From contig OX419762.1 in NCBI GenBank assembly GCA_948567375.1, positions 55,223,034 through 55,287,033 of the forward strand: 64,000 nucleotides of DNA, read 5' to 3'. Source of the stretch: Lunularia cruciata (lineage: Eukaryota > Streptophyta > Marchantiopsida > Lunulariales > Lunulariaceae). Below are positions 12,032 through 23,400 of the stretch, in pieces. Both the position numbers and the translations under genes were made by a program. Below the pieces are notes generated by a model, which worked only from the letters and a program-made list of their open reading frames with translations, had not been told where the DNA came from and made no database searches. Every line of letters begins with the position of its first letter. The first letter of the stretch is position 1.

Positions 12032-12984
12032 GAGCTGATTTCCAATATGATTTGTATTAAAATTCTGTCTTATTGAATAGAGATTGAATAATCTAATCAA
12101 TCAATCCTTTCCTTTCCTATTTCATGTTTTAGTTCAGGAATCAATCGGTAAACCCGCCTCTCATTTTAGCAAATCTATCTCACTGTACAATACCAACCAA
12201 TCTGATGGTTTTGTTTGACAAGATCTAAAGAGTAAGGAATAATAGTGGGTAATGGCAGGGTTTGGGGAGCCATGCCCCCCAACTGGGATCTTACAGCCAG
12301 GTCAGCAAGAGGGTTCAAGGGGAGGCCTCTTCTTGTGAGGCCGCATGGATGTTGCACCAGAATAAATGTTTTGCTCAAAGAATGCTCAAATTTCTATGTT
12401 TCCTCAATGGTATTGTTTTGAATTGAAAGATCTGTTGTTTGTTACATTGAACTGGAAATGGTCGCTTGGTGCAGCCTCACCCCAATATTCATTCTGTGGC
12501 ATGTTCTAGTGTTGTGGCCCAGCTCATGACAGACACCATTGGTATTCATTCTGCATTTTTCAAAATAGACCTGGTGAATACCATGTCTATTTTGAAAAAA
12601 TGACTCTCCACCAACTCAAAGGCAGAAAGGTCACATCTCGTGGAATTCTACAATGTTTGTGTTGCACAACATGTTCCAAAAGGGAGACCTCTTGGTTGCA
12701 TCATTAAGGGATTATACACTACAAAATCTTGCATAAAAATTTCAACAAGAGCTTGTTTCATCATGTGTTGTTGATGGGGAACAATATTTTGTGCTTTTGT
12801 TGAATACACTCCATAATCTCCGCAAATGCTTTCATTGGTTGATTGGTTGTTGAAGCCACCATAGCTTGTTGAAATGCAAAATAGACAAAGACACATTACG
12901 ATCCCTCTCCTTCATTTGTTTGATCTGATGTGAACAACGAATGCACATTGTTGACTAGAACACATTATTGCTTTGATCATCCAC
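12032..12984. other. No gene supported
   Basis: No coding motif recognised. The part from about 12640 onwards is probably the 3' portion of the decayed MULE on the minus strand but is too broken to translate with confidence. Confidence 0.4.
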
Positions 12985-13832
12985 TTACAAAGAAAGTGAA
13001 TTGTGGTATTGTTTGAGAGCGTCCCTCATTGCAAAGATTGAGATCTTCTTCATCATATCTTTCCACAAAGGTTCCTTCCATGGGATAGAAGAGATAGAGT
13101 TTGTTGGTAATTGTTGGTTCGGTAAAGTTGGAGAGCTATTGGTTGCAAGAAACTTCAAGCAACTCATAAACACCAAGTAAATCTCCAGTTGACCTCTAGA
13201 TCCAACACTTCAACATGGCATGTGCACCTTCCACTTGAGAAGTTGATGTATGCCCAAGTGCATAACATTTCAAAGCCATGCGACAACAAACTTCTTGCTA
13301 TGGCACAACAATGTTGTTGCAAGATAATGGAAAACCGCACTAGGAGTATTGCCATAAGTTGATGTACATTTTTGTGATACTCTTCCTCACTTAAAGAAGC
13401 AATAACGCCTTGCCATAATTGGATGAAGCTAGTCCAAGAATCTTCTGAGTCAAATGTTGCACGCTGATTGGCAAGTATGTTCTTGTTAATGTGCCACACA
13501 CAAAGCATGTTGATTGAACCTAGGAAAACTACTGATATTGCATTCATTAGTGCAAGTTCATGGTCAGTTACAAAGACAAAGTGACAAACTTGCATCCATT
13601 CCAAGCTTTTTGCCAAAGGTAGTATGTAGCTTTCTCATTGCTCAAATGTAATCCTCAAAATTTTCTTAACACATAAAACAATAGAGCAGGATGGACGTTT
13701 AATTTGTTGCTGAAACCCCAATTCCATGCAACAAGTGCATTCTGTCTTGATTTGTTTTATAAGTGGAATCCAAAGGCCAAATCTTGTTTGTACAGAATGT
13801 CTATGTGATTGCCTTGACAGATTTTGGGACAA
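12985..13832 (-). pseudogene. MULE transposase pseudogene (minus copy)
   Basis: The minus-strand fragments 13832-13635, 13616-13164 and 13176-12985 give, in order, a degraded central part, the block FVFVTDHELALMNAI followed by NMLCVWHINKNILANQ, and a C-terminal ALKQYHNSLSL stretch. The TDxELALMNAI and LLCVWHIxKN pairing is the central core of the MULE/FAR1-like transposase domain, and the Asp of TD is one of the catalytic residues. Frame changes separate the blocks, and the N-terminal DNA-binding domain cannot be found. It is related to, but clearly older than, the plus-strand copy at 20085-22100. Confidence 0.75.
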
Positions 13833-14376
13833 TGAACATGTACATGTGCGTCAAATTTCCACCAGCATTGTGTTGAAGGTTGTGGTTAACATCATGCTCA
13901 ATGAGTGCATCTAACAAGGCCTCTATAGCATATCATCCATCGAGTGCTTTCCTTTTGGAGCAAGTTTCATGTTGTAGATATCTTGCTTTGTTGCATGATA
14001 GATGTGTTGGTTTCACGGAGATTACCAAGAACTAGATGCGGTGCAATGCAAACTATGCTCAATTGCTGTACAATTTGCAACTCTGCAGCTGAGAGTACTC
14101 TGCACTTGGATATGCAGCAATGCCATCCACTGGCTCATGATTATGATTTGTGTTGATGACATCTATCATCCAAGTTCCATTTTTTCCTTGTGAATGACCA
14201 CTTGGAAAGAACAGAGTATGCAAACATTGCTGGTGCTATGCAAGCAGACTTTGTTAGTGTTCTTACCATCGTGGACACAACGCATTGTACAGATATGTAT
14301 GAGATTGTAAAGCTGCAATGGCTTCATCAAGAGTGGTATAAGAACACTGAGGAGGCATTCGGAGGCATGACAATAA
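13833..14376. other. No gene supported
   Basis: Short open frames on both strands without recognisable motifs; probably flanking DNA or 5' debris of the minus-strand MULE. Confidence 0.35.
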
Positions 14377-14530
14377 GCAAGCAGATTATGAGCAACCAAT
14401 GGTAACAAATGCAAGCAGATTGTGAGCAACCAATGGTAACAAACGCAAGCAGATTATGAGCAAGCCTTGGTAACAAATGCAAGTAGATTACAAGCAAATA
14501 GTGGTAACAAACAAACACAGATTACAAGTA
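14377..14530. repeat. 34-bp tandem repeat, about 4.5 copies
   Basis: Units starting GCAAGCAGATTATGAGCAA at 14377, 14411, 14445, 14479 and (partial) 14513, with increasing divergence towards the right. Confidence 0.9.
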
Positions 14531-17500
14531 AGAAGACAAGTCCACACTTGGGGGCATATCCCCATGACCCCGCCATTACTCGCTATTATTCTTTACTAGT
14601 TAGATTTAATATTGTCAAACATAACCATCAGATTGGTTAGTATTATACTGCTGAGGTAGATTTGCTGAAAAAGGTCAGGTGGGTTACCAATTCCCTTTTA
14701 GTTCTTATTATATAATTCACATTCATACAATATATTTCTTTCATACTAGATAATTCATCCTATATGGATGTTAACTTCTTTATTTTCAGAAAACTATGCC
14801 CGGTATATTCACCGTTTGATACTAATGGTTTCTCCTACTGTCTTAGGAATGAAGATATTTTCAGGGTATCTATGACTTGAGAAAATGACTAGCATGCAAA
14901 ATTCAGTTAGGAGTGGATGATCAGAACATTAAAAGAAGATTTTGTGCCCCTGTTAACGAAGGACTTGGCTGTACGCATCCTGGCCGGATAACTTTGATGC
15001 GTGCCAGAATCGACATTTTGCTACGTGATCGAAGAATTGTATATTGAACGTACGAATCTCTTGCATACAAATACGGATAAAGTATATTGCATTCATGCTA
15101 GTTGAAACATTATTGTTTTCATTTTTGTCAACAAGATCAAAGACCTCGAGTTTCCAGAGGACAAGGTACTTTATTCCATGGATAGGACTGCAATGGAATA
15201 TCGTTTCCAGGTTCAGTTCCAGCGTACTCATGAGTACAGGTGCCCATTTGAGTCACGTTAACATCGGTTTCAAATGCTTGAATAGAATATAGTAACTTGC
15301 ATTCACAGTGTAGTGAAGTTCCCTGCTCGCACACACTTTCCATAGTTGTTCGTGCTTCCGCTGCATTTGGGCAATTTGGCTGCAGTAGGTACTGGACGTA
15401 CTCTGCTCTGCGTCCCTTGCTCATTAGTATGGGCTGCGGGCCTCTTGAGGTTTGAGTACGACCTGTGCGCATATGAGAGGTTCATGGGGACTTAGCAGCA
15501 GGATTGTTCCTGCTGATGCCGGTGCGCAGTCACGGGGTTGGTGTATATTCTATATTGTACCGTCTCCCATCTTTGAAGTCCTTGGAGGTGTGTCTAGTTT
15601 CGGTTCACACAGCTTTCGTGGTACTTCCAGACAAACTTGTATCAAAATTTGGGACTTGCTCCTCGTAAAGTTACGCATCTCTCACCGGATTACAGTTAAA
15701 CCGTACAGCAAGTAGCAATTGTAATTCGAATTTACAGTACCACGCTCGATCTAGCATAACACGGTGGAGTTGAAATGGACGGCCCAAACTATTGTGACAG
15801 ATGTAGAAGGGGAGTGTAGGACAACTACAGTACAGTAATCGATTCTGGGTAGTGAAAACTGGCGTTTGCTGCATAAAGAAAGACTTGCGTTTCACGGAAG
15901 GGGCATCCGAATACAAGGTCAATACAACCAAATGGGTACGGACTGTGAAACAGCATCGTTTTCGAATGACCTTCAGAGAAAGCAGAGATGGACTAAACAG
16001 TACCGTAACTTTGACAGTTCGACTTAAAGGAACCCAAGTTGGCAGAAAGACTTAACAGTTCCCCAAAGCATAACGTGCTCAAACGTGGCAATTAGTTGTC
16101 TTAGCTAGCAGCTTGATATGGACTCACGTGGCAGCTGATCGTCCTAGTTGGACGGGAATGAAAGACTGCTCAGACCTTTTCGTGCGAGGCAGGAATGATT
16201 ACCAGGTCATTAGATTAATTACATCTGTAAGAATTTCCTCGAACTGCAATGATCTATGATGAGTGTGCTTCTGTATGAATAATGATGGTTAGAGAAACAA
16301 AGTCTAGTTGTCCAGAAAGTTGAGTGCCAGCGCGGATTGACTATTCCACGTCAAGCTTTGACGTTCTGCAAAGTCTTTCTGCCAACTTGGTGCCCTTAAC
16401 TCGAAGTGCCAAATTTGCCATCTCTGTGAGAGAGAGGCCAACGAGCTGACAGACGAGGGAAAGTACGAGCATATCGGCCATTGCAGAGGGTTTTCATCTG
16501 TTCAATTTTCTATAAGTAGATTCCGACACTAAACTTCCCTCGTGAACTTTAGTTTCACTTCTAAAGCAGGAGAGTGAGCTGTAGGCCTCACCTCGTTCGC
16601 CAAAAATCACCAACATGGATCAGATACCCTGGCGGATTAAGCTCATGTGTATCCCTAGAGAAAGAATGGAGTCAGGACAGCAGTACAATTGGCAGACAAA
16701 AATTGCATGCTATAGTAGAAGTACTATCGCCGCAAAAGCTTGAAGAGCCTCATGACAGTTCATGCTCACAGTGATGATGACTGCTGTTAAATGTGTTTTT
16801 GGCGGTATAACATTCAAATAGTAACCTGCAATCCTTCTGTATGCTCGGATTTTGCGATTTGGACACAAACTTAACCTTTTGTCGCCAGTGATGTTCGAAC
16901 TTATAAGGTCTAGCCGCGCTTTTACTGAAGTCCTCAACTGGAGCAGATGGGTCGACAGTCTTTGGAGCTAACGCGATCGTTCTTAGTTTCCCTTATGTTT
17001 CTTGTAGCATTTACTAGTCTACAAGTCCATCATGGAATTTGCAATAAGTGCAAACAGATATTGACTAAAACTAAAATTTGAATCATGAGCGGCTGCGTTT
17101 AGAACATTAGAACGTTATTTTGCATGAAGCAAGACGCCCAACTTGCCTGGACGAGTCTCGAGAGTGTACGATAAGTTAGAGTAATTCAGGCACTCGCGGG
17201 CCTTGTCGCGCACGGTTTTTCCGTCTTAACCGTTCTGTGTCTCGCTCAGAAAAAGAAGTTATCGACCTGCCCGTCAAATCAAACACATCTTCTGAATCTA
17301 AATTCGCCCCACAAGAAAATGTTGGCGGGTATGAACTCTTGGGTGGGATGTTCTCGGTTTCTATATATTGCATCATGCGTGACCGAAGGAGCGCGACCAG
17401 TGTAGTCATGCCTTCTGACGAAATGTAGCAGGTGAAAAGCATGCTGAGGTCACGAGAACAGGAAACATAGGTATCTGCGCTGCACCTTTTGGGAAGCGTC

Positions 17501-19700
17501 CTTGCAACTGGATCTGATAGCCTGTCAATGTGATATTACAGACGAGCAAAGTACATACTACGAACGTACACATGTATTGAGAATGAGAACTGATCTATGC
17601 TCCAAACCAGAAACCAATTCACGTGATGACATCAACACTCGTTCTCCAAGAATACCCATTATTGTTTGATTCTCCATGCACGATTCTTAATTCACATGTT
17701 ACGCGGCCTGCTGCTCCAGCTCCAAAAAGTTTGCAACTTCAAGTTGTCGATCTGTTCGATTGAGATATCATGATACTTTATTGGGGCAAAGTGAGAGCGG
17801 GCCACCAAGCTACCATATTTATCCGGTTCTAGTTTCTAACACCGCATATACATAATCGCCAAAATACCATCACAGGCAGTTTTTCAAGTCTCTAAAAGAT
17901 TTGTCAATTTTAATCTTCGAAGGTGTTCAAGGAACCTCGAACACAATCTGACCAAATTGTCAACCTTGCGATCCAATTCATCTATTATTCGAGAACTTGG
18001 ACTAAAATGTTGCGGCCCAACCCACAAGCATACAGGTTCATACGGCCGTAGATATTTAAACCAGCTGCAGTCACATAACATCCAGCCTACAACACGGACG
18101 AATGAATGTCCGGAAGCACAAGCCTACGGGCGGAAACGGCTTGATGATTTACGGGCCGGAGTTTAAGACTATTGTCCACCGAATTTCCTGTGACTTTTCA
18201 CGACGGTGGTTAGCTTCCTACCTGAGCGAGCTGCACACAGATGGAGTTGCAGGAGAAAGAGATAGCTCAGAAAAAGAGACGTTATAATTTACAGAAAAGT
18301 GAGCAAATTCGTCAGCAACGCCTGGGACGAAAAGGGGGTGCACCAGGATACACGGTTTGAAATCCCATTACCAACCCAGCTCCACTTCCGAGTTGGTCCT
18401 GCGCTACAAGCATCATCTGCACATACGCATCTGCCAATTTTTTCAACCATACAACCGGAGAAATCTTGACACGAATTCGAAGTCTGGAAACGCGCACTCT
18501 AAACGACCGCAGACCCCTTCTGAAGCTCCTCCGTTTTCCTAGTCTGAGCGGTTTCTGTAGACTGGTGGACTCCTTCCCGTTCTCGATCCCTGTTATCTGT
18601 TTATAGATCACCCTGTTCCATCGTAATTTCGCCAAGCGCGCAGTCCAATTCGTCGGCGAATTGACGACGTTCTTGTTCCTAGGAAGATTCGACACATTCT
18701 TATTTCTAGCCATCGTTCCGGCCAGATTCAGATCAGCGACGCCTCCTTAGTGAAAGTTCACGAACACAGTATGAGTATGTCCAACCCGTAGATAAGCGCA
18801 GATAATCCAAGCCTTCTACTAGATAAGACTGTGTCCACAGCCTCACTCAATCTACTGAAAATCCATTTAGTACAATATATATGAAACAAACTCTTGCGAG
18901 CGGGTTCATTCTATGTCCTTCTCCCGCCTTCAAACTCGTCCAAAAAGCACTAGACTACCACATTCTCCTTCCCGCTCGAGATAGAACTTCTACTTGTAAA
19001 TCTTTTGCTCCTCTGCAATCTCTGCGAGAGTAATTAACAAGCTGACGACTAGCTCAGCTCTGGTCCGAAAGCGAACGAAGAATTTCTTCTACTCAAGTAT
19101 GAGTAGTAGCAGGAAGTGAACCTTCACTCACAATCACATCCTCGTGTCCCAGTATTCTCGTCGACCATACGACCTCTGCTCTCCTCTCTTGACTGGACTC
19201 CCAAAAGGATCTGACCGCTCAAGTTCCAATCTCATGTGTCTCAAGCGCAGCTGATCATCTTAGTGCGCAACTGACAACTCCAGCGTCGTTTTACTTGGAC
19301 AACACGTTCGAGTTGTTCCTCCTCGAGTCGGACAGCGATCGTTTATCCGACGGCTATTAACCGCCGTGCCTCTTTCTGCTATCCACCTGTTCACTAGAAA
19401 TCCCTGGCTGACGTGCCACGAAGACTTGAGCTGTCGTATCTTATAATATACTTGAAGAAAACCGATCTCTTTAGAAACAAACATCTATATTTCAACAACT
19501 TTTTGGTTTTCTCTATTTTACCCGGCGTCTGTTTTTTGTTTTTTAGTTAAACAAGCTTCATTTCACTTCACACATCCCAAGCTTCACTTCACAAATTATT
19601 ATCATCCGAGTCTGGATAAAAGCCAAACGCCAGGAACAGGGGATCACGGGAATATAAAGGTTTTAAGGGTAGTATTCTGCTGGTAAATGTTGTGGCCAAA
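14531..19700. other. Long gene-free stretch of moderate GC
   Basis: Base composition is more balanced than in the AT-rich surroundings, yet stops are dense in all six frames and no ORF exceeds about 110 codons. I recognise no protein motif. A foldback repeat lies at 16013-16412 (separate entry). It may be non-coding repeat DNA. Confidence 0.45.
16013..16412. repeat. Foldback (inverted-repeat) element, about 400 bp
   Basis: The left arm (16013-16078) and right arm (16348-16412) are imperfect reverse complements over about 60 bp. They share AAGTCTTTCTGCCAACTTGG on the right and its complement on the left, and matching CACGT...GCTTTG on the inner side. The 270-bp centre carries no ORF. This is the form of a MITE-like foldback; I did not identify a target-site duplication. 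Confidence 0.6.
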
Positions 19701-19711
19701 AGGAAAACATA

Positions 19712-19751
19712 AATGGAGGTATTCCAAGACTAATCTTGAAATACCTCCATT
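19712..19751. repeat. 18-bp stem hairpin followed by T-run
   Basis: AATGGAGGTATTCCAAGA and its near-perfect reverse complement (one mismatch) are separated by four bases. A run of nine T follows the downstream arm at once. Confidence 0.8.
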
Positions 19752-20023
19752 CTTTTTTTTACCACAATAGAAGCGATGCTACTGAACATCGATTTTAATT
19801 TTAAATGCGCTTCAATTTTGCTGAGTGTACTGTTCAGTCAAAGTAAAAGGAGGTTACAAGAAGTCCTTCATGACTTTCTCGAGGAGTAATTTAAATACAA
19901 TCTAGTGCTCTTTCTAAATAGTGTTTTCATATTCTTAACTAGATGGTAAAATTTGCACAACAGAAACAATTGCTTTCCTAAAAGGATTTCTCTGGTTCTT
20001 GAGATATATATATGTATGGTAAT

Positions 20024-22234
20024 GTTAAATACACCACAGCTAGTGTGTAATATTCTTAGAAGATACCAACGCACCACTTCGGAGACCACACCACACTTTC
20101 CAGACCTCGACGAAATGGAGTGCATGCAATTAGCAAATATCGGTTTAGCACTCCCCAACCAGCGGTTGGTGCTTGATCCCGACACTACTTTTCCCGAGCA
20201 CGTGGACTTGGTAGCGCATGTCCAGAATCACGGCCTAAAAAATGGGTATGCGTACATCACCCAATGTTCGGACACCAAATGCAACACTATTCAGCTGGGT
20301 TGTGATCGTGGAGGCCAGTACCGCAAGTTTCAAAAACCTGCAGTCTCCATGCAAAGCCCAGGCAGTGGCACCCGCCGTGTTGGTTGCCCATGCGAGGTGG
20401 TTGGCAAGAAACAACATGGCCTTTGGCAGATGAAGCTGAGCTGAGCTCTGTACAACACAATCATGATCTGTCCACAAATATGGCCGGACATCCCAGCAGC
20501 CGGCTACTGACAAAGGAGGCGGAGCAAATTGTGAATAAGTCTTTAGCCCCTGGAGTCCCAGCTCATCAGATTTTGACGTCGTAAGTCAACAGGACTGCAA
20601 TTTGCTAGCTATTGCCAGAACTATATACAATGCAAAGGCAAAGCACTGGCATGGACAACTGTCGGGGCACACGCCAATTCAAGCACTTCTGGATGAACTT
20701 CAGCAAAGTCAATTCAAACATGTTGTCCAATGCAACAACAGCGATAATGTCCTAAGGCTTTTCTTCACATACCCAGATTCAATTTTGCTTGGCAGACAGT
20801 TTAATTTAGTTATCATGTTGGACTGCACATACAAGACAAACAAATTTGGAATGCCATTGTTGCATGTGATTGGACGAACTAGGCTCAATACATCCTTCAC
20901 CATCATCATCATATTTCTCTATGGAGAAGAACTTGGTGATTACCTTTGGGCTTTAGGTGAGCTCAGCACTCTCTTTAATGGCTAATTCCCAGCGGTTATT
21001 GTGTCTGATGTAGACAAGGAGCTTGCCATTGCTATTGCCCATGTTGCTCCAAATTCCCACCATCTCTTATGCGTTTGGCATATCAAAAAGAATGTAATTG
21101 CTCAATCACAAAAGCACATCAAGAGTGATTATCACCACAAAATTTTCATGATGTCATGGTCAAGCGTGTGGCCCACACAGACACTAGCGGATTTTGAAAT
21201 GAAGAAATCTGCATTATTTGTTGAAATAACGGATATTCTTGCACTTATAAAGTATCTAAGCAACACTTGGCTCCTTGACAAGGAAAATTTTGTCACTGCT
21301 TGGACTAACTACTGCCAGTATTTCCACAACACTACGACATCCACAGTAGAAGGTGCACATGTAGCTTTGAAGAGATACCTACAAGTCAACACATGAGACT
21401 TGTATGCAATACAAGAACAAATTGTACATATGCTTCAACGTCAAGTTGTGGAGTACTACGCTGCAGAAGCTACACAGAAGTTGTATGTGCCACACAACTT
21501 GCAAGCGGTCCCGATCTTCAAAAATCTCGTTAGAAATGTGAGCCAATATGCATTAAAGTTAATTAAGAACATTGGGGTTTGGTGCTAGAGGTAGTAGCCA
21601 GAATAGCATTACCGGTTTTTCAGGGCACATTTAGACGCACATTAGGTCTACCATGTGCCCATGACATTGTGTTAGCTGGTGAACAACCCATCGCATTGCA
21701 CACGATTGCTCAACATTGGCATCTGCACTGTACTCTTCTATCTAACGTCCCACCTGTGGATAAACCGCAGGTTGGGCATTTCGATCTATTTCAAAAGCAA
21801 CTCCAGATGCTTGAGTCCGCTTATGTGGAATGGCCACCTGCTCAATAGGCTGTGGCCTTGATGCAAGTCTTAGAGCTCATTGTAGGAAAGATGCACTCAC
21901 TTGCCAACCCGTTACTGGTGTGATCAAAACGACGTCCACTTGGTGCTAAAAACAAACCAAAGAGTTTGACAAAACGTGATCCATCAGCATTTGAGTGTAC
22001 AAAGAAGATGCATTGTTGCGGTGAATGTGGCCAGGTCCAAGATACTCACGATAAGCACACTTGTCTATCATGCAAACCACCAATACCAGTTTATGTATAG
22101 CAACATGTATAATGCATTTGGAATGTTGTGTCATGTTTCTTTTTCAATAAATTGCGGTGTGATGGTTGTAGTGTATTTAATTTAGTGGTGGTGCAGGGTG
22201 TGGTGTATTTAGTATAAAGTGTGATGTATTTAAC
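20024..22234 (+). mobile_element. Putative MULE element with terminal inverted repeats
   Basis: The transposase remnant is bracketed by GTTAAATACACCACA (from 20024) and TGTGATGTATTTAAC (ending 22234), which are reverse complements with one mismatch. Further GTGTATTTA copies lie just inside the right end. A clear 9-bp target duplication, as expected for MULEs, was not found (only AAT on both sides), so these may be subterminal repeats rather than the true ends. Confidence 0.45.
20085..22100 (+). pseudogene. FAR1-like MULE transposase pseudogene
   Basis: Domains follow in order. At about 20160-20444 is a FAR1-type DNA-binding domain (FPEHVDLVAHVQNHGLKNGY, GCDRGGQYRKF, GCPCEVVGKK). After a frame change comes HNHDLSTNMAGHPS (20384-20584). 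The MULE catalytic domain is at 20602-21588, with LDCTYKTN (first Asp), VSDVDKELAIAIAH (second Asp), HHLLCVWHIKKN and TVEGAHVALKRYL (candidate third acidic residue). A SWIM-like segment with GLPCAHDI lies at 21579-21848. A terminal CCHC knuckle, CGECGQ...H...C, ends at a TAG at 22098-22100. Stops at 20983-20985 and 21394-21396 interrupt an otherwise single frame, with further frame changes near 20440, 20590 and 21585. The catalytic residues survive but the reading frame does not, so it is a rather young non-autonomous copy. Confidence 0.85.
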
Positions 22235-22480
22235 AATTCCCTCTGTAAAAGACCATGACCAATGAGCAAAATAGGAGAATGGAAGCTCACATTGGGACAC
22301 TTGAATGAGGGAAAACTCCAAATGCCTAGCATGAGCTTTGGCTCTTGTATTTATATGGATCATACAAGGCTCTTAAAAAGCTTCTCAAGAAGCTTTCTTG
22401 AGCAGCTTTCTTGGAGTGCAAGCTAAGTTAATTGTGAAGCTTCTCAAGAAGCTTCTTTCTAGAAGTCGCTTCCTTGGCAT

Positions 22481-23228
22481 GTAAGTGTAATACTCCGAGG
22501 AAAAGAGAAGAGAGAAAACACAGATTGCACACTCAAACATTCGATGCCCCAAGGGAGCACCTTCTCCTTATTATATAGACAAAGAGGATCTCCTCCAAGG
22601 AAGCTCCACCATAGGATTAGGGACACAGATAGGTGACATGTCAGCAAGCTCCACCCTTGGATTACTTACTTGGATGGGTGACCTGTCTGGTCTAGGTCCT
22701 ATCAGGTTGGTCAAACAAGCTTTGACCGGAGGGAATCTTTTAGGGAATCTTCCTGTATGAATCTCAAAATCACGTGAGTAAGGTACCGTTGGAAAGCTCT
22801 CGACGAGACAAAGCAGTGGGGAGGGAAGGCCAGCCTTTCCTTTGTTGGGGGAGGATGTATACATTTTCGAGGCCTAATTCATCCGTTTAGGCCTCCAAAA
22901 TTGCCTTCAAAGATTTCAGGCATATTTTGGTTCCTACTCTATTAGTAGAAGTCCCTTTTTGGTGATACCTCTTTCTGATCTATTTAGTCCATCATGTGTA
23001 ACATCCTTCCAGATGTTACCAAACCAATTCTCACCTTTAAATCATATGTCTAGCTATTGGTTCTAAGGTTCTCAAGTCTATTTTGGTTTCTGCCCTATTA
23101 GTAGAAGTACTCTTTTGGTGATACTTCTATCTGATCTATTTTGACCATCATGTATAACATCATTCCAGATGTTACCAAACCAAATTTCACATCTAGATCA
23201 TATGGCTAACCCTTGGTATTACAGTAAG
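22481..23228. mobile_element. Nested solo LTR with 5-bp target duplication
   Basis: A 738-bp sequence (22486-23223) starts TGTAATAC and ends GTATTACA, so it has TG...CA ends with an 8-bp perfect terminal inverted repeat. It is flanked by the direct repeat GTAAG (22481-22485 and 23224-23228). It interrupts LTR A exactly where LTRs B and C are continuous (TTGGCATG/CAAGCTAAGCTAG). It has no internal coding region, so it is a solo LTR of a different family left by LTR-LTR recombination. Confidence 0.9.
22924..23218. repeat. 156-bp tandem duplication inside the solo LTR
   Basis: Two diverged copies starting ATTTTGGTT at 22924 and 23080, each with TATTAGTAGAAGT, GGTGATAC and CCAGATGTTACCAAACCAA. 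Confidence 0.85.
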
Positions 23229-23386
23229 CTAAGCTAATTGGAACCTTCTAGAAGCTACTTACTTGAGGTGCAAGCTAAGCTAACCGGGAAGCTTTCTAGA
23301 TACTTCTAGAATATTCTAGGCTAATTTGTCTTATTTGCTATATCATTAGCCCTACTAACTTTGTTGCCAAACTCCGTATTGTTATA

Positions 23387-23400
23387 TATTTCCCCACCAC
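23387..23400 (-). promoter_or_regulatory. Polypurine tract of the Gypsy element
   Basis: On the minus strand TAGTGGTGGGGAAATA runs straight into LTR A. A purine-rich run at this site is the expected primer for plus-strand synthesis. Confidence 0.6.

Larger units (their letters stand above)
22244..23386 (-). repeat. LTR A (3' LTR), interrupted by solo LTR
   Basis: Begins TGTAAAAGACC and ends near TATTGTTATA. Without the 743-bp insertion plus duplication it is about 400 bp, matching LTR B (426 bp) and LTR C (412 bp). A minus-strand TATA-like TATAAATA lies at about 22350-22355, followed upstream (higher coordinates) by GAAGCTTC palindromes. Confidence 0.85.
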
